Below are positions 20,246-30,992 of a stretch of DNA of 64,000 bases, piece by piece (the first letter of the stretch is position 1; every line of letters begins with the position of its first letter). The notes under the pieces are model-generated. The model was not told the DNA's origin. It saw nothing but the letters and a program-made list of their open reading frames with translations, and made no database searches. This DNA comes from Vreelandella alkaliphila (lineage in GTDB: Bacteria > Pseudomonadota > Gammaproteobacteria > Pseudomonadales > Halomonadaceae), in contig NZ_JABASV010000013.1 in assembly GCF_016107625.1 (NCBI RefSeq), forward strand, positions 16,775-80,774, given 5' to 3'. The position numbers and the translations under genes were made by a program.

Positions 20246-20701
20246 TTAGAAGCTGAATACAGGAATGGCGGGATCGCGCATCATTTCTGCCATGGGGCCT
20301 GGCGCCGCAACACCAACGCCTTCAAGTAGATCTTCTTGGGTGTAATCGGTGTTAGGTAAGTAGATGGCACATACATCGACACTGACGCCTTCACCCATCA
20401 ACATTTTCAACATACCTTCAGGTTTAACCTGCCCTGCAGGGTTACTGGGCGGGGTATTGACCGCTGCTTCACTTTCATAGCCATCTACCGCAAGATCACC
20501 CGCGGCGTCACACAGCAAGATATGTAGATCCGTGCCCTGCTGACGCATCGCATTGCCTAATATCATTGCCATTGATTGCGTCTGTACTGCGTCGCTGGTC
20601 AGAATCATTAACGCTTTATCGCTTTCGGCATCGTGGTTATCTGCGCTAGCCACCATCGGTACTAAAGCCAACACACCGGCCATTACTAATGTTTTATGCA
20701 T
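20246..20701 (-). CDS. Exported DsrE-like protein
   Basis: A 151-residue protein with a signal peptide (MHKTLVMAGVLALVPMVASA) and a DsrE/DsrF-like Rossmann-type domain (ALMILTSDAVQTQSMAMILGNAMRQQG pattern). ATG 20701 is preceded by AAGGAGATAACG; the frame is open further upstream but that part is not a signal sequence. Two cysteines, Cys64 (ILLCDAAGD) and Cys111 (VDVCAIYLP), are possible persulfide carriers. It sits 52 bases after a periplasmic rhodanese gene, so the two probably exchange sulfane sulfur in the periplasm. The exact reaction is unknown. Confidence 0.8.
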   Translation of the reverse strand: MHKTLVMAGVLALVPMVASADNHDAESDKALMILTSDAVQTQSMAMILGNAMRQQGTDLHILLCDAAGDLAVDGYESEAAVNTPPSNPAGQVKPEGMLKMLMGEGVSVDVCAIYLPNTDYTQEDLLEGVGVAAPGPMAEMMRDPAIPVFSF

Positions 20702-20753
20702 CGTTATCTCCTTATCAATCTGTGCGATTTGTTGCTTTAAATGCTTTTCTGCG

Positions 20754-21371
20754 CTATTCCGACTCATACCAAGCGGTGTCAGGATTAACGTCATAACTCC
20801 AGGGCAATCCCGAATTACGCCACCCATCACGCGCCCTCACACCTTTTGAGTCACCTTCAGCAAGCGTACCCCCTTCAAAGCCATCGCTAACCGAATACAC
20901 CTGCGAAAATCCCATCTCTGCGATCAGATCTGCAGCGGGTGCGCTGCGGGTTGCTCCAGAGCGGCACATTACGATGATCGGAGTATCGTCATTTGCTTGA
21001 TGCGCCTCGAGCGCGGCACGGATTTGTTCGGCAAAATTGGCGTTACGAACCGTTGGCCATGTTTTGCTATCAGCATCGAACTGAGTCGTGTCCGTTAGTA
21101 CCCATGGCACATGGATATCAGTGGGTTCTGCAAAACCGGTGAATTTAATTTCGACGGGATCACGCACATCAATCAACAATGCATCGTCTTCTTGCTGTAG
21201 CAGGTCATAGGCTTCGCGAGCGGTCACATACAAGCCCAACTGCGTTTCTCGATAAGAGGGCGTATCTTCAGCCTGAGCGACGGTGATTACACTCATGCTC
21301 AGTGCCATCAAGGCGGCAAGGGCAGAATTACGGTACGGAAGCTCAGCAAAATAGCTTGCAACTCCAGACAT
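20754..21371 (-). CDS. Periplasmic rhodanese-domain protein
   Basis: A 205-residue protein with an N-terminal hydrophobic export segment (residues about 15-35, ending VAQAED) and a single rhodanese domain. The active-site loop is C136-RSGATR, so Cys136 can carry a persulfide. LLIDVRDPVEIKFTG is the usual domain start. AGAGGA precedes ATG 21371. It forms a two-gene unit with the downstream exported DsrE-like protein, suggesting periplasmic sulfur transfer. Single-domain rhodaneses with this layout are often of unknown substrate. Confidence 0.85.
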   Translation of the reverse strand: MSGVASYFAELPYRNSALAALMALSMSVITVAQAEDTPSYRETQLGLYVTAREAYDLLQQEDDALLIDVRDPVEIKFTGFAEPTDIHVPWVLTDTTQFDADSKTWPTVRNANFAEQIRAALEAHQANDDTPIIVMCRSGATRSAPAADLIAEMGFSQVYSVSDGFEGGTLAEGDSKGVRARDGWRNSGLPWSYDVNPDTAWYESE

Positions 21372-21621
21372 AACAAAATCCTCTAAAGAAATAACTCTAT
21401 GGACTTAATATAGCTGGAAAGGTGCAGAACTACCTGCGGCGTTTTGTCACTAGCCAGAAGTAGGAGACTGTTAGCTAGCCTTGACGTAACAATGCCAGAC
21501 ACCATCGCTAACAGCCTTCGTTGTGCCTAAACGAAGCAGTTCGCTTTTAAGCATTCAGTGGCGTTAAAACAACGCCCCCAAACGACTGATGGTTTAACTA
21601 GCCTGCCGGATACAATAGCGA

Positions 21622-23004
21622 TTAACATTCAATAGCATTAACGGCCAATCCACCTTTAGATGTTTCCTTATATTTATCAAGCATATCTCTCCCCGTATCG
21701 CGCATAGTACGAATGACCTTATCCAACGATATAAAGTGAGTACCATCACCATGCAACGCCATTTGCGCTGCATTAATGGCTTTTACGGTGGCAATAGCGT
21801 TGCGCTCGATACACGGCACTTGAACCAGCCCTCCCACCGGGTCGCAGGTTAATCCTAAATTGTGTTCCAGGCCGATTTCGGCCGCATGCTCTACTTGCTC
21901 GGGCGTTCCTCCCATCACATCCGCTAAGCCAGCTGCCGCCATGGCGCACGCCGAGCCAACTTCCCCTTGGCAGCCCACTTCCGCCCCGGATATCGACGCG
22001 TTCTTCTTACAGAGAATGCCAATCGCACCTGCCGCTAGTAGAAAATCCACAACGTTTTTCTCGCAGGCGTTGGGCTGAAATTTCATGTAGTAGTGCAAGA
22101 CGGCAGGAATAATGCCCGCAGCACCGTTGGTGGGCGCCGTGACCATGCGCCCTCCTGCGGCATTCTCTTCATTAACCGCAAGGGCAAAAATATTCACCCA
22201 CTCCATTGCTGAAAACGTCGATGCGATTAGGCAATCATTCTGTTCAGCCGCTAAAAGCCGCTGGTGAAGCAGCTTAGCTCTGCGTTTTACGTTTAACCCA
22301 CCCGGCAATATCCCTTCATGGGTTAATCCATTGTCGATGCATTCACACATGACTTGCCAGATTCGCCATAGCTCATTTCTAACCTCATCTTCTGTCCTCC
22401 ACACTTTCTCATTCTCTAGCATTAAGCGGCTAATACTCAGCTGCTCTTTTTTACATAATGCTAGCAGCTCTTCAGCTGTATCGAAGTTGTAGGGAATAGT
22501 TGCCCCATCAAAGTCCTCTAACGGCATATCTACCTGGGCTTGTTCAACAACAAAACCGCCCCCCACCGAGTAGTAGATATTTTCATGCAGCAATTCACCT
22601 TGATGTGTGAAGGCAGCAAGCCGCATGGCATTAGGATGATGAGGCAAACTCTCTTCATGGAAATAAATATCGCGATTCCAATCAAAAGCGATTGTTTTTT
22701 GGCGTCCAAGTTCTAATAACTGACTCTCTTTAAGCGACGCAATAGATGGCCCAATAATCAAAGGGTCAATCGTGTCGGGGCGCTCACCCATCAGCCCCAT
22801 AATAATCGCGTGATCCGTTGCGTGCCCTACCCCCGTCGCTGACAGTGAGCCATAAAGATGAACGTCTAGATGGGCCACTTCATCAAAAAGGTCGGCGTCG
22901 CGTAGTGATGTAACATACTTAAAAGCGGCCTGCATGGGCCCGACGGTATGGGAACTGGAGGGGCCTACTCCAATCTTAAAAAGGTCGAAAGCACTGATAG
23001 GCAT
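21622..23004 (-). CDS. sdaA: L-serine ammonia-lyase (iron-sulfur, single chain)
   Basis: A 460-residue protein in which the N-terminal beta domain ([24 protein letters not shown]) is fused to the C-terminal alpha domain. Cysteines for the [4Fe-4S] cluster lie in the alpha domain ([42 protein letters not shown]). It deaminates serine to pyruvate. AGAGGTG precedes ATG 23004. It lies downstream of the purU-sox genes, in the same orientation but after a 281-bp gap, and would complete conversion of betaine-derived glycine, via GlyA and serine, to pyruvate. Confidence 0.95.
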   Translation of the reverse strand: MPISAFDLFKIGVGPSSSHTVGPMQAAFKYVTSLRDADLFDEVAHLDVHLYGSLSATGVGHATDHAIIMGLMGERPDTIDPLIIGPSIASLKESQLLELGRQKTIAFDWNRDIYFHEESLPHHPNAMRLAAFTHQGELLHENIYYSVGGGFVVEQAQVDMPLEDFDGATIPYNFDTAEELLALCKKEQLSISRLMLENEKVWRTEDEVRNELWRIWQVMCECIDNGLTHEGILPGGLNVKRRAKLLHQRLLAAEQNDCLIASTFSAMEWVNIFALAVNEENAAGGRMVTAPTNGAAGIIPAVLHYYMKFQPNACEKNVVDFLLAAGAIGILCKKNASISGAEVGCQGEVGSACAMAAAGLADVMGGTPEQVEHAAEIGLEHNLGLTCDPVGGLVQVPCIERNAIATVKAINAAQMALHGDGTHFISLDKVIRTMRDTGRDMLDKYKETSKGGLAVNAIEC

Positions 23005-23285
23005 TGGAGCACCTCTTGACGTATAAACAGGGGAAAATCAGGCGATGCCTGAAAATTTCAATAAGTTATTTATGTATTAACAAATAAAATCAATCTAACT
23101 TTTATTGAAGATATCTTTATATTTATAAAATAATACTTTTAAGCACGACTTATTACACATAACCTCTCACACATAACAAGGGGTTACATATCGCTCTGGA
23201 AAAAGCTTAGCAGCGACAGCAACCCAACTATAAAAGCGTGTTCGAACTGTTTGCGTTTACTAACAGTAGAATTAGATAAAAAGCA

Positions 23286-24152
23286 TTAGTTACCAAAAAC
23301 CACCGTGCGGCCTGAATAAAAGAACACACGACGTTCCAAGTGATAGCTAATCGCTCTAGCCAGCGTCAGGCACTCGATATCCCTTCCCTTGGCAACCAGA
23401 TCCTCTGGATAGTGGGTGTGATCCACTGGCTCGACCCCTTGAGCAATAATTGGCCCTTCATCAAGGTCATTATTAATATAATGCGCCGTTGCCCCCACCA
23501 ACTTAACTCCTTTTTCGTATGCCTGATGGTAAGGCTTAGCGCCTTTAAAACCGGGCAGTAGAGAGTGATGAATATTGATAGCTCGGCCGGCTAATAGTTC
23601 ACACATTGAGGGGGAAAGTACCTGCATATACCTTGCCAGCACCACCAGCTCAGCGTCAGTATCCGCGATGATTTCGCGTATCTGCGCTTCCTGCTGCAAT
23701 TTCGTCTCGGGCGTGATCGGCAGGTAGTGATAGGGCAAATCGTGCCATGCTGCCAATGGCTCCAGATCAGGATGGTTGGAAATCACCGCTTTGATATCCA
23801 GCGGAAGCTGGCCCGTCCGATAACGGTAGAGCAGATCATTCAAGCAGTGATCGGCCTTGGAGACCATAATCACGGTGCCTGTGCGTTTGCCCGGCGCCGT
23901 CAGCTCAAACTGCATGTCGAATTCGCCTGCCCGCGCTGTAAAATCGGCGTGGAAGCGCTCTTCATGGAAGTCGTCTCGCTCTGGACGAAACTCGGCACGA
24001 ATGAAAAAGCGTCCGCCAAGCCGGTCATCGAAAGAGTTGAGTTCAGTGATATAGCACTGCTGCTCTTTTAAAAAGCGCGTGACGACGTCCACCGTTCCCA
24101 AACGGCTTGGGCATTGGGCGGCAAGTATCCAGGTATCACTCATTCGGCTCAT
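23286..24152 (-). CDS. purU: Formyltetrahydrofolate deformylase
   Basis: A 288-residue protein with an N-terminal ACT domain (about 1-85) and a formyltransferase-fold catalytic domain. Active-site residues are visible in INIHHSLLPGFKGAKPY and in the Asp of DLDEGPIIAQ. It hydrolyses 10-formyl-THF to formate and THF, recycling folate loaded by the sarcosine demethylation. The start is ATG 24152 (MSRMSDTW) or the ATG nine bases downstream; neither has a strong ribosome site. It follows soxG, the same order as glyA-soxBDAG-purU in Pseudomonas, and feeds the formate dehydrogenase in this window. Confidence 0.94.
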   Translation of the reverse strand: MSRMSDTWILAAQCPSRLGTVDVVTRFLKEQQCYITELNSFDDRLGGRFFIRAEFRPERDDFHEERFHADFTARAGEFDMQFELTAPGKRTGTVIMVSKADHCLNDLLYRYRTGQLPLDIKAVISNHPDLEPLAAWHDLPYHYLPITPETKLQQEAQIREIIADTDAELVVLARYMQVLSPSMCELLAGRAINIHHSLLPGFKGAKPYHQAYEKGVKLVGATAHYINNDLDEGPIIAQGVEPVDHTHYPEDLVAKGRDIECLTLARAISYHLERRVFFYSGRTVVFGN

Positions 24153-24214
24153 AATGCATGTATCTCTGTTAGCGGCAGAAGATAGCGGCCGAAACAGCGT
24201 TTCGGCCTGCCTGC

Positions 24215-24850
24215 TTATTGTTCTACGTTCACGCCATACTCTGCTGCTGCATCCAGTAGCCAGCGGTAGCAGTAGTCGGCAAAACTGCGCCGCACGACTA
24301 ACTCCCAACGCTCCTCACTGGGCCGACGAAGGATGGTCGTGGCCTTGGCGAAAACGGTAGTAACGCCTTTGCCCACGGGAAAATGGCGGGGATGAACGTC
24401 GTAGATCACCGCTTTCATCAACAGCTCGCGGGCCGCCTCTCCGGTAATCTCTAACACCGTCTGCCCACCGCTGACATCGCTGATGGCGTAATGGGAGTCC
24501 CCCAAACGCTCCCGCAACTGCGTCTCTAGCGGGAACTCCTCACCGCTAGGCACAATCACCAGCCACTCGTCAGGAGAAAGCCACTGAATGGACCGCTCGC
24601 CGCTGGCATCCTGCACTAGCGCCTGGGGCTTGCCAGGCAGACTAATCCCCAGCACGTCGCGCACCGCCTCATCGAGAACGATGGCACCGCCTCGTAAGAT
24701 CAGATGCCCAAGCATTGCCCGCTCGCGTAGCTGAACCCGACTTGAACTACCAGCACGAGGAGCGCCGCTATGACGGTAGCTAAAGGCTAACGGAGACTCT
24801 ACCGGGATAGCGGTATCAGTACGGGTATCGAAAGTGGCCGCATTAGACAT
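24215..24850 (-). CDS. soxG: Sarcosine oxidase gamma subunit
   Basis: A 211-residue GcvT-like protein (SRVQLRERAMLGHLILRGG, then QVLEITG-type core). It is the smallest non-zinc structural subunit of heterotetrameric sarcosine oxidase. ATG 24850 overlaps the end of soxA by eight bases, so translation is coupled. It ends 62 bases before the purU start. Gene order soxB-D-A-G is the usual one. Confidence 0.92.
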   Translation of the reverse strand: MSNAATFDTRTDTAIPVESPLAFSYRHSGAPRAGSSSRVQLRERAMLGHLILRGGAIVLDEAVRDVLGISLPGKPQALVQDASGERSIQWLSPDEWLVIVPSGEEFPLETQLRERLGDSHYAISDVSGGQTVLEITGEAARELLMKAVIYDVHPRHFPVGKGVTTVFAKATTILRRPSEERWELVVRRSFADYCYRWLLDAAAEYGVNVEQ

Positions 24851-27800
24851 TTTGGCGCTCTCCCTTGGGATCATAAAAAACGGTGCTGACGATTTCAGCT
24901 TCGTGAACTTGGCCGTCTGCCATAGGCAAATAGACGGTTTCGCCCATTTTCTTGAGGCCGCCCTTAACCACCGCTAAGGCAAATCCAGAGTCCAGAGTTG
25001 GGCTGTAGTAGCTTGAGGTCACATGCCCCACCATGGGCATTGGGATCGCATGCTTGGGATCAAACACAATCTGGGCCCCCTCCTCCAGCACCACCGTTGG
25101 ATCCTTCGGTTTGAGACCCACCAGCTGCTTGCGGTTTTCGCGCTTGGTATCCGTTCGCGTCAAGGCTCGCTTGCCAATCCAAGAGAAAGGCTTGTCGTAA
25201 CCTACACACCACTGCATACCCAGGTCTTCCGGCGTCACCGAGCCGTCGGTTTCTTGGCCAACGATAATAAAGCCTTTTTCAGCGCGCAGGACGTGCATGG
25301 TCTCTGTGCCATAGGGCGTTAAGCCATACTTCTCGCCATGCTTGAACAGGGTCTGCCACACGTGCATGGCGTAGTTGGCTTGAACGTTAATCTCAAAGGT
25401 CAACTCACCGGTAAAAGAGATTCGATAGACACGCGCAGGCACCCCGGCCACTTTCCCCGCACGCCACTCCATAAACTTAAAGCTATCGCGGTCGAGATCG
25501 ATATCCGTCATCTCAGCCAGCAGCTTGCGCGCTTCGGGGCCAGTGATCGTCATGGTGGCCCAGTGGTCAGTCACTGAAGAGAAGTAGACATCCAGTTCTG
25601 GCCACTCGGTCTGATGCCATAACTCCAACCATTCCAATATCGCTGCTGCACCACCGGTGGTGGTGGTCATCAAAAAGTGATTCTCAGCAAGACAGCTGGT
25701 TACACCGTCATCGGTGACCATGCCATCATCTTTGCACATCAAGCCATAACGGCACTTACCAACCGCCAGCTTCTCCCACTTGTTGGTATAGACACGCGCC
25801 AGAAATTCACGCGCATCCGGCCCTTGAATGTCGATCTTGCCAAGCGTCGAAGCATCGAGAATACCCACTTTCTCGCGCACCGCTAAACATTCCCGGGCTA
25901 CCGCTTCGTGCATGGTCTCGGTCTTGCCATTCACCTTCTGTGGGTAGTACCAGGGACGCTTCCACTGACCGACATCCTCAAACTCGGCGCCGCGCTCAAC
26001 GTGCCACTGATGAAGAGCGGTATAGCGCTCGGGATCGAACAGATCACGGCAGTGACGACCCACGATAGCGCCAAAGGTCACCGGCGTATAATTTGGCCGA
26101 AATACCGTGGTGCCCACCTCGGGGATGGAACGATTCAGGCAGCGAGCTGCAATGGCCATACCGTTAATATTGCCCAACTTGCCTTGATCGGTACCGAAGC
26201 CCATCGCGGTATAGCGCTTAATATGTTCGATAGACTCAAAGCCTTCCCGGGTAGCCAGTTCGATGCCCGCCGCAGTGACGTCGTTCTGCAGGTCGACGAA
26301 TTGCTTCGGCCCGCGCAGCGTGGATTTCTCATGGGGAATCTGAAAAAGTGCCACCGCAGGCCCCTGCTGGAGGCGTTCAACGCTAGGCAGGTTAACCGGC
26401 TGAGCCGCGTGGCCTGTGGCTGCTGCTGCTTTAACACCAGCCTCAACACCCTCGGCAAGTACGTCTCCCAACGCATAGGTGCCATTAGCGCCACCGCAGG
26501 CATGAACGCCCTTCACTAGCCCTGGCACAAAGCCGAGGATATCGTCACGCCAAGTAGGCCGCGCGCCAGTATGGGAAGCCAAGTGGATGACCGGACTATA
26601 ACCACCTGAGCTAGCAATAGTGTCGCAGGCCAACTCCTGGACTGGGCCGCTGACTCGGTAAGCGCCAATATCGATCTTGGCCACCCGAGCGGCAGTGACT
26701 CGGTTGCTGCCTTTCGCCTCGATAACGGCACTGCCGGTGATGATCTTGATACCTTGGGCGCGGGCGGCATCGACCCAATCCCCTGCAGGCGCTTCGCGGG
26801 CATCAACAACCGCCACCACCTCGCAGCCTGCTTCCTTCCAGTCTAAGGCGGCGCGATAGCCATCGTCGTTGCTGGTGGAGAGCACCAGTTGGCGGCCTGG
26901 CACGACACCATAGCGTCGAATGTAGGTAGAAACAGCGCTTGCCAATAGGTTGCCTGGAACGTCATTTCCCGCATACACCAATGGTCGCTCGTGAGCGCCT
27001 GTGGCTAGGATCACCTGACCAGCGCGAACTCGATGCATACGGGAACGTACCGGTCGGCGGCCATTGACGACAGGCGCCGTTTCGCCCAGATGCTCAGTAC
27101 GCCGCTCGTGCAGTGTCACAAAATTGTGATCGTGATAGCCGTTAGCCGTGGTGCGTGGCAGCAGTGTGACGTTCTCACATCCGGCTAGCTCTTCAAGCAC
27201 TCGAGCAACCCACTGGTCTGCCGACTTGCCATCCAGAGTTTCGCGGCTACCCAACAGTGATCCGCCCATCTCTTCTTGCTCATCGGCAACGATCACCCGC
27301 GCACCGCCACGGGCAGCAGCCAATGCTGCAGACAAGCCAGCAGCGCCAGCGCCAACGACCAGCACATCGCAGTGTTGATGAAGGTGGTCATAGCTATCTG
27401 GATCGGCTTCCATAGGGCTGCGGCCCAGGCCTGCCGCCTTACGAATGTACTTTTCGTAGGTCAGCCACATCGACGCCGGTGCCATAAACGTCTTGTAGTA
27501 GAAGCCCGGCGGCATAAATTGCCCACCTAACTTGCCTATCAAGCCCATCAAGTCGCGCTGTACATTAGGCCAACCGTTGGTGCTACAGGCGGCTAATCCA
27601 TCAAACAGTGCTTGCTGGGTAGCGCGAACATTGGGTACCTGTGCCGCTTCGGTACTGCCTAATTGAACAATGGCATTGGGTTCTTCGGCGCCTGCGGCGA
27701 CGATTCCTCGGGGGCGCGAATACTTGAAACTGCGGTTAACGATATCCACGCCGTTAGCCAACAGCGCCGAGGCCAGGGTATCTCCAGGGTGCCCTTGGTA

Positions 27801-27893
27801 ACGCTGACCGTTAAAGGTAAAGCTCAACGTGCGAGAGCGATCGATTCGGCCACCTGTCTTTAGGCGGAACACTTGTTGCTTAGACTGACTCAT
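24843..27893 (-). CDS. soxA: Sarcosine oxidase alpha subunit
   Basis: A 1016-residue protein, the normal length for the heterotetrameric type. An N-terminal 2Fe-2S-ferredoxin-like fold domain (about 10-100) is followed by an NAD-binding Rossmann domain (CDVLVVGAGAAGLSAALAAARGG near residue 174) and a C-terminal GcvT-like folate-binding region (MHEAVARECLAVREKVGILDASTLGKIDIQG onward). The enzyme oxidises sarcosine to glycine and passes the methyl group to THF as 5,10-methylene-THF. Its start overlaps the soxD stop by four bases. Confidence 0.96.
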   Translation of the reverse strand: MSQSKQQVFRLKTGGRIDRSRTLSFTFNGQRYQGHPGDTLASALLANGVDIVNRSFKYSRPRGIVAAGAEEPNAIVQLGSTEAAQVPNVRATQQALFDGLAACSTNGWPNVQRDLMGLIGKLGGQFMPPGFYYKTFMAPASMWLTYEKYIRKAAGLGRSPMEADPDSYDHLHQHCDVLVVGAGAAGLSAALAAARGGARVIVADEQEEMGGSLLGSRETLDGKSADQWVARVLEELAGCENVTLLPRTTANGYHDHNFVTLHERRTEHLGETAPVVNGRRPVRSRMHRVRAGQVILATGAHERPLVYAGNDVPGNLLASAVSTYIRRYGVVPGRQLVLSTSNDDGYRAALDWKEAGCEVVAVVDAREAPAGDWVDAARAQGIKIITGSAVIEAKGSNRVTAARVAKIDIGAYRVSGPVQELACDTIASSGGYSPVIHLASHTGARPTWRDDILGFVPGLVKGVHACGGANGTYALGDVLAEGVEAGVKAAAATGHAAQPVNLPSVERLQQGPAVALFQIPHEKSTLRGPKQFVDLQNDVTAAGIELATREGFESIEHIKRYTAMGFGTDQGKLGNINGMAIAARCLNRSIPEVGTTVFRPNYTPVTFGAIVGRHCRDLFDPERYTALHQWHVERGAEFEDVGQWKRPWYYPQKVNGKTETMHEAVARECLAVREKVGILDASTLGKIDIQGPDAREFLARVYTNKWEKLAVGKCRYGLMCKDDGMVTDDGVTSCLAENHFLMTTTTGGAAAILEWLELWHQTEWPELDVYFSSVTDHWATMTITGPEARKLLAEMTDIDLDRDSFKFMEWRAGKVAGVPARVYRISFTGELTFEINVQANYAMHVWQTLFKHGEKYGLTPYGTETMHVLRAEKGFIIVGQETDGSVTPEDLGMQWCVGYDKPFSWIGKRALTRTDTKRENRKQLVGLKPKDPTVVLEEGAQIVFDPKHAIPMPMVGHVTSSYYSPTLDSGFALAVVKGGLKKMGETVYLPMADGQVHEAEIVSTVFYDPKGERQNV

Positions 27894-28231
27894 GCCCGCA
27901 CTCCTTCTTGATGGCTTACCGCTGCCGCCTCGCGAGGCTGCTTTTGGCTGTCGGCGGTAATCGTCGGCTGCTCGCCCATTTTGTAGGTCTCAAGAATCTC
28001 GTAGCTCACCGTGTGGCGCGTCACGTTGAAGAACTTGCGGCAACCCACCGCATGCACCCACATTTCGTGATGCACCCCTCTGGGATTGTTGCGGAAGAAA
28101 AGGTAGTTCCCCCACTCTTCATCGCTACACGCCTCGGGCTCTTTGGGTCGCTCAATATGCGCCTGGCCCTTGGGGTGAAACTCCTCTTCCTCACGGTGCT
28201 CGCCGCAGTAGGGGCAATAGATATAAAACAT
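27890..28231 (-). CDS. soxD: Sarcosine oxidase delta subunit
   Basis: A 113-residue zinc subunit. CPYCGEHREEEEFH supplies a Cys-x2-Cys and a His, and GCRKFF the further Cys ligand. I place the start at ATG 28231 (MFYIYCPYC), as in homologues; longer upstream in-frame starts run into the soxB end. It structurally stabilises the tetramer. Its stop overlaps the soxA start by four bases. Confidence 0.93.
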   Translation of the reverse strand: MFYIYCPYCGEHREEEEFHPKGQAHIERPKEPEACSDEEWGNYLFFRNNPRGVHHEMWVHAVGCRKFFNVTRHTVSYEILETYKMGEQPTITADSQKQPREAAAVSHQEGVRA

Positions 28232-28256
28232 GGCGGATACTCCTCTCGTATTTACC

Positions 28257-29507
28257 CTAGTGGGCCACGCCGGCGGCGCCGTGCTCATCAATCAGCGCAC
28301 CGCTATGGAAGCGGAACATGGAGAACGGCTCAGCAATGGGGTGCATTTCACCCTTAGCCAAGCTGGCAGCGAACACGTGACCCGATCCTGGAGTAGCTTT
28401 GAAGCCACCCGTGCCCCAACCACAGTTGAAGAACAACCCCTTCACCGGTGTTTTAGAGATAATCGGACAGGCATCCGGACAGGTATCGACAATACCGCCC
28501 CACTGACGATTCATACGCACCCGAGAGAAGATCGGGAACATCTCGACGATCGCCTGAAGGGTGTGTTCCACGGTAGGATAGCTACCGCGCTGACCATAGC
28601 CGTTATAGCCGTCAATGCCAGCGCCGATGACTAGGTCGCCTTTATCAGACTGACTGATATAGCCATGCACGTGATTAGACATCACCACGGTATCGAGAAT
28701 CGGTTTGATCGGCTCGGAGACCAAGGCTTGTAGCGGGTGGGATTCCAAAGGCAACTGAAAGCCGCCCATATTGGCCAACACGCCAGAATTACCGGCGGTC
28801 ACACAGCCCACTGTCTTGGCTTCGATATCGCCACGGTTGGTGTGCACACCGTAGATCCTACCGTCACGGATTTTGAAGCCGGTAACTTCGGTCTGCTGGA
28901 GAATGTCTACCCCGTGAGCATCAGCACCGCGCGCATAGCCCCAGGCCACAGCATCATGCCGCGCTACCCCAGCACGCGGCTGCCAGGAAGCGCCCATCAC
29001 TGGGTAGCGAGCATTCTTGGAACAGTCCATGATTGGCACCAGCGCCTGCACACCTTTGGTGTCCAGCACTTCGCCATCAATGCCGTTTAGGCGATTCGCG
29101 TTAACCCGGCGCTGGATATCGCGCATATCCTGCAAGGTATGCCCCAGGTTGAGCACCCCTCGCTGGGAAAACATGACGTTGTAGTTAAGGTCTTGAGAAA
29201 GCCCTTCCCACAGCTTCATGGCATGTTCGTAAAGGGCTGCCGATTCGTCCCATAAGTAGTTCGAACGCACGATGGTCGTATTACGGGCGGTATTACCACC
29301 GCCCAACCAGCCCTTCTCGATCACCGCGACATTCTTGACACCGAACTCTTTGGCCAAGTAGTAAGCCGTGGCCAAACCGTGGCCACCACCACCGACGATG
29401 ATCACATCGTACTGCTTCTTAGGCGTGGGATTGCGCCATTGGCGCTCCCAGTTTTCATGGTGGCTCAGCGCGTGCTTGACCAGGCCGAAGCCGGAATAGC
29501 GTTGCAT
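28257..29507 (-). CDS. soxB: Sarcosine oxidase beta subunit
   Basis: A 416-residue flavoprotein of the DAO family. [16 protein letters not shown] near residue 37 binds FAD, and [18 protein letters not shown] follows. It is the subunit that carries the sarcosine-oxidising FAD and the covalent FMN at the alpha-beta interface. AAGGAGACCATT precedes ATG 29507. It lies 47 bases after glyA and starts the soxBDAG set. Confidence 0.96.
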   Translation of the reverse strand: MQRYSGFGLVKHALSHHENWERQWRNPTPKKQYDVIIVGGGGHGLATAYYLAKEFGVKNVAVIEKGWLGGGNTARNTTIVRSNYLWDESAALYEHAMKLWEGLSQDLNYNVMFSQRGVLNLGHTLQDMRDIQRRVNANRLNGIDGEVLDTKGVQALVPIMDCSKNARYPVMGASWQPRAGVARHDAVAWGYARGADAHGVDILQQTEVTGFKIRDGRIYGVHTNRGDIEAKTVGCVTAGNSGVLANMGGFQLPLESHPLQALVSEPIKPILDTVVMSNHVHGYISQSDKGDLVIGAGIDGYNGYGQRGSYPTVEHTLQAIVEMFPIFSRVRMNRQWGGIVDTCPDACPIISKTPVKGLFFNCGWGTGGFKATPGSGHVFAASLAKGEMHPIAEPFSMFRFHSGALIDEHGAAGVAH

Positions 29508-29554
29508 AATGGTCTCCTTAGTTCAGCCGCGCCGGGCCTTGCCGGCAAGCCGAT

Positions 29555-30868
29555 TCAAGCAATAGATTCGACGGCTTCAGCGACAGCTTCAGCATAGACA
29601 GGGTGCCGGGCACACACGTCACTCACTTTAGCCAGCACCTCGGCCTCGATGGCAGCGGTATCACTCCCAGCAGCTAATACGTCTAGGATGTCGCAAATCC
29701 AGCCAGCTAGTTCGCCACACTCTTGGGCATTGAAGCCACGCGTGGTGACCGCGGGGGTACCAATACGTAGACCCGATGTCACGAAGGGGCTCTGCGGGTC
29801 GTTGGGCACCGTGTTCTTATTAACGGTGATATGCGCGCGGCCCAATGCGGCATCCGCATCCTTACCCGTGACGCCCTGCTGGATAAGCGAGACTAAGAAA
29901 AGATGATCTTCGGTACCACCCGACACAACATCATAGCCACGCTCCATGAATACGTTGGCCATGGCTTGGGCGTTGTCAATCACCTGCTGCTGGTAACGCA
30001 CAAACTCCTGGCTCATGGCTTCCTTGAACGCCACCGCTTTCGCCGCGATAACATGCATCAATGGGCCACCTTGCTGGCCTGGGAAGACCGCACCATTAAG
30101 CTTTTTGTAGAGCGCCTCGTCGCCATCCGCAGACAGAATCAGGCCACCGCGGGGGCCACGCAGTGTTTTGTGGGTAGTCGTGGTGACGACGTGGGCATGA
30201 GGCAGCGGGCTCGGATAAAGGTTAGCTGCCACTAAACCTGCAACGTGGGCCATGTCGACCATTAAGTAAGCACCCACTTCATCAGCGATAGTGCGGAAAC
30301 GACGCCAATCCACCACGCGAGAGTAGGCAGAGAAACCGGCAATGATCATTTTCGGCTGATGCTCACGGGCCAAACGCTCAACTTCTTCGTAATCGATCTC
30401 ACCGGTTTCCGGCTTGAGGCCGTACTGAACAGCGTTGTAGTGTTTGCCCGAGAAGTTAGGGGCGGCGCCGTGGGTTAAATGGCCGCCGTGGGCAAGGCTC
30501 ATACCTAGAATAGTATCGCCAGGTTTGACGAGCGCCATAAACACAGCGGCATTTGCCTGGGCGCCGGAATGCGGCTGCACATTGGCATAATTGGCGCTAA
30601 ATAAGTTGCAGGCACGCTCAATGGCTAAGGCCTCAACCTTGTCAACGAATTCACAACCGCCGTAGTAGCGACGGCCTGGATAGCCTTCCGCATACTTGTT
30701 AGTCAGTTGGGTACCCTGCGCTTCCATGACAAGTTGACTGGTGTAATTTTCGGAGGCGATCAGCTCAATATGCGCTTCTTGGCGTACCGTTTCTTCAGCA
30801 ATTGCTTCTGCAAGCAAACTGTCGTAACTGGCCAAACGTGCTTTGGGGGAAAAATTACTTTGAAGCAT
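29555..30868 (-). CDS. glyA: Serine hydroxymethyltransferase
   Basis: A 437-residue PLP enzyme with family motifs [10 protein letters not shown], the PLP-Lys segment [16 protein letters not shown] and [20 protein letters not shown]. It combines glycine with methylene-THF, both products of the Sox complex encoded next to it, to serine. GGAGGCGATA precedes ATG 30868. It heads the glyA-soxBDAG-purU unit. A four-copy 16-bp tandem repeat lies 60-125 bases upstream. A second, housekeeping glyA elsewhere in the genome is likely but not visible here. Confidence 0.96.
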   Translation of the reverse strand: MLQSNFSPKARLASYDSLLAEAIAEETVRQEAHIELIASENYTSQLVMEAQGTQLTNKYAEGYPGRRYYGGCEFVDKVEALAIERACNLFSANYANVQPHSGAQANAAVFMALVKPGDTILGMSLAHGGHLTHGAAPNFSGKHYNAVQYGLKPETGEIDYEEVERLAREHQPKMIIAGFSAYSRVVDWRRFRTIADEVGAYLMVDMAHVAGLVAANLYPSPLPHAHVVTTTTHKTLRGPRGGLILSADGDEALYKKLNGAVFPGQQGGPLMHVIAAKAVAFKEAMSQEFVRYQQQVIDNAQAMANVFMERGYDVVSGGTEDHLFLVSLIQQGVTGKDADAALGRAHITVNKNTVPNDPQSPFVTSGLRIGTPAVTTRGFNAQECGELAGWICDILDVLAAGSDTAAIEAEVLAKVSDVCARHPVYAEAVAEAVESIA

Positions 30869-30928
30869 TATCGCCTCCTGATGAGTGACTTTTTTATTAA
30901 GTGCTGGACGTTCTCTTTAACGCTGACA

Positions 30929-30992
30929 AACCAAGGTTCCTATCAACCGGGGTCTTTATTAACCAGAGTTACTATCAACCAAGGTTCCTATC
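30929..30992. repeat. Four tandem 16-bp repeats upstream of glyA
   Basis: Units start at 30929, 30945, 30961 and 30977. Units 1 and 4 are identical (AACCAAGGTTCCTATC); units 2 (AACCGGGGTCTTTATT) and 3 (AACCAGAGTTACTATC) are diverged. The array lies 61-124 bases upstream of the glyA start. The unit contains the palindromic core AACC..GGTT, so it could be stacked protein-binding sites or a neutral microduplication. Confidence 0.85.

Noticed and set aside
24153..24308. N-terminal extension of purU
   Set aside because: The frame is open upstream, but the extra residues are Arg/Ser-rich, overlap the soxG end and are not part of PurU proteins.
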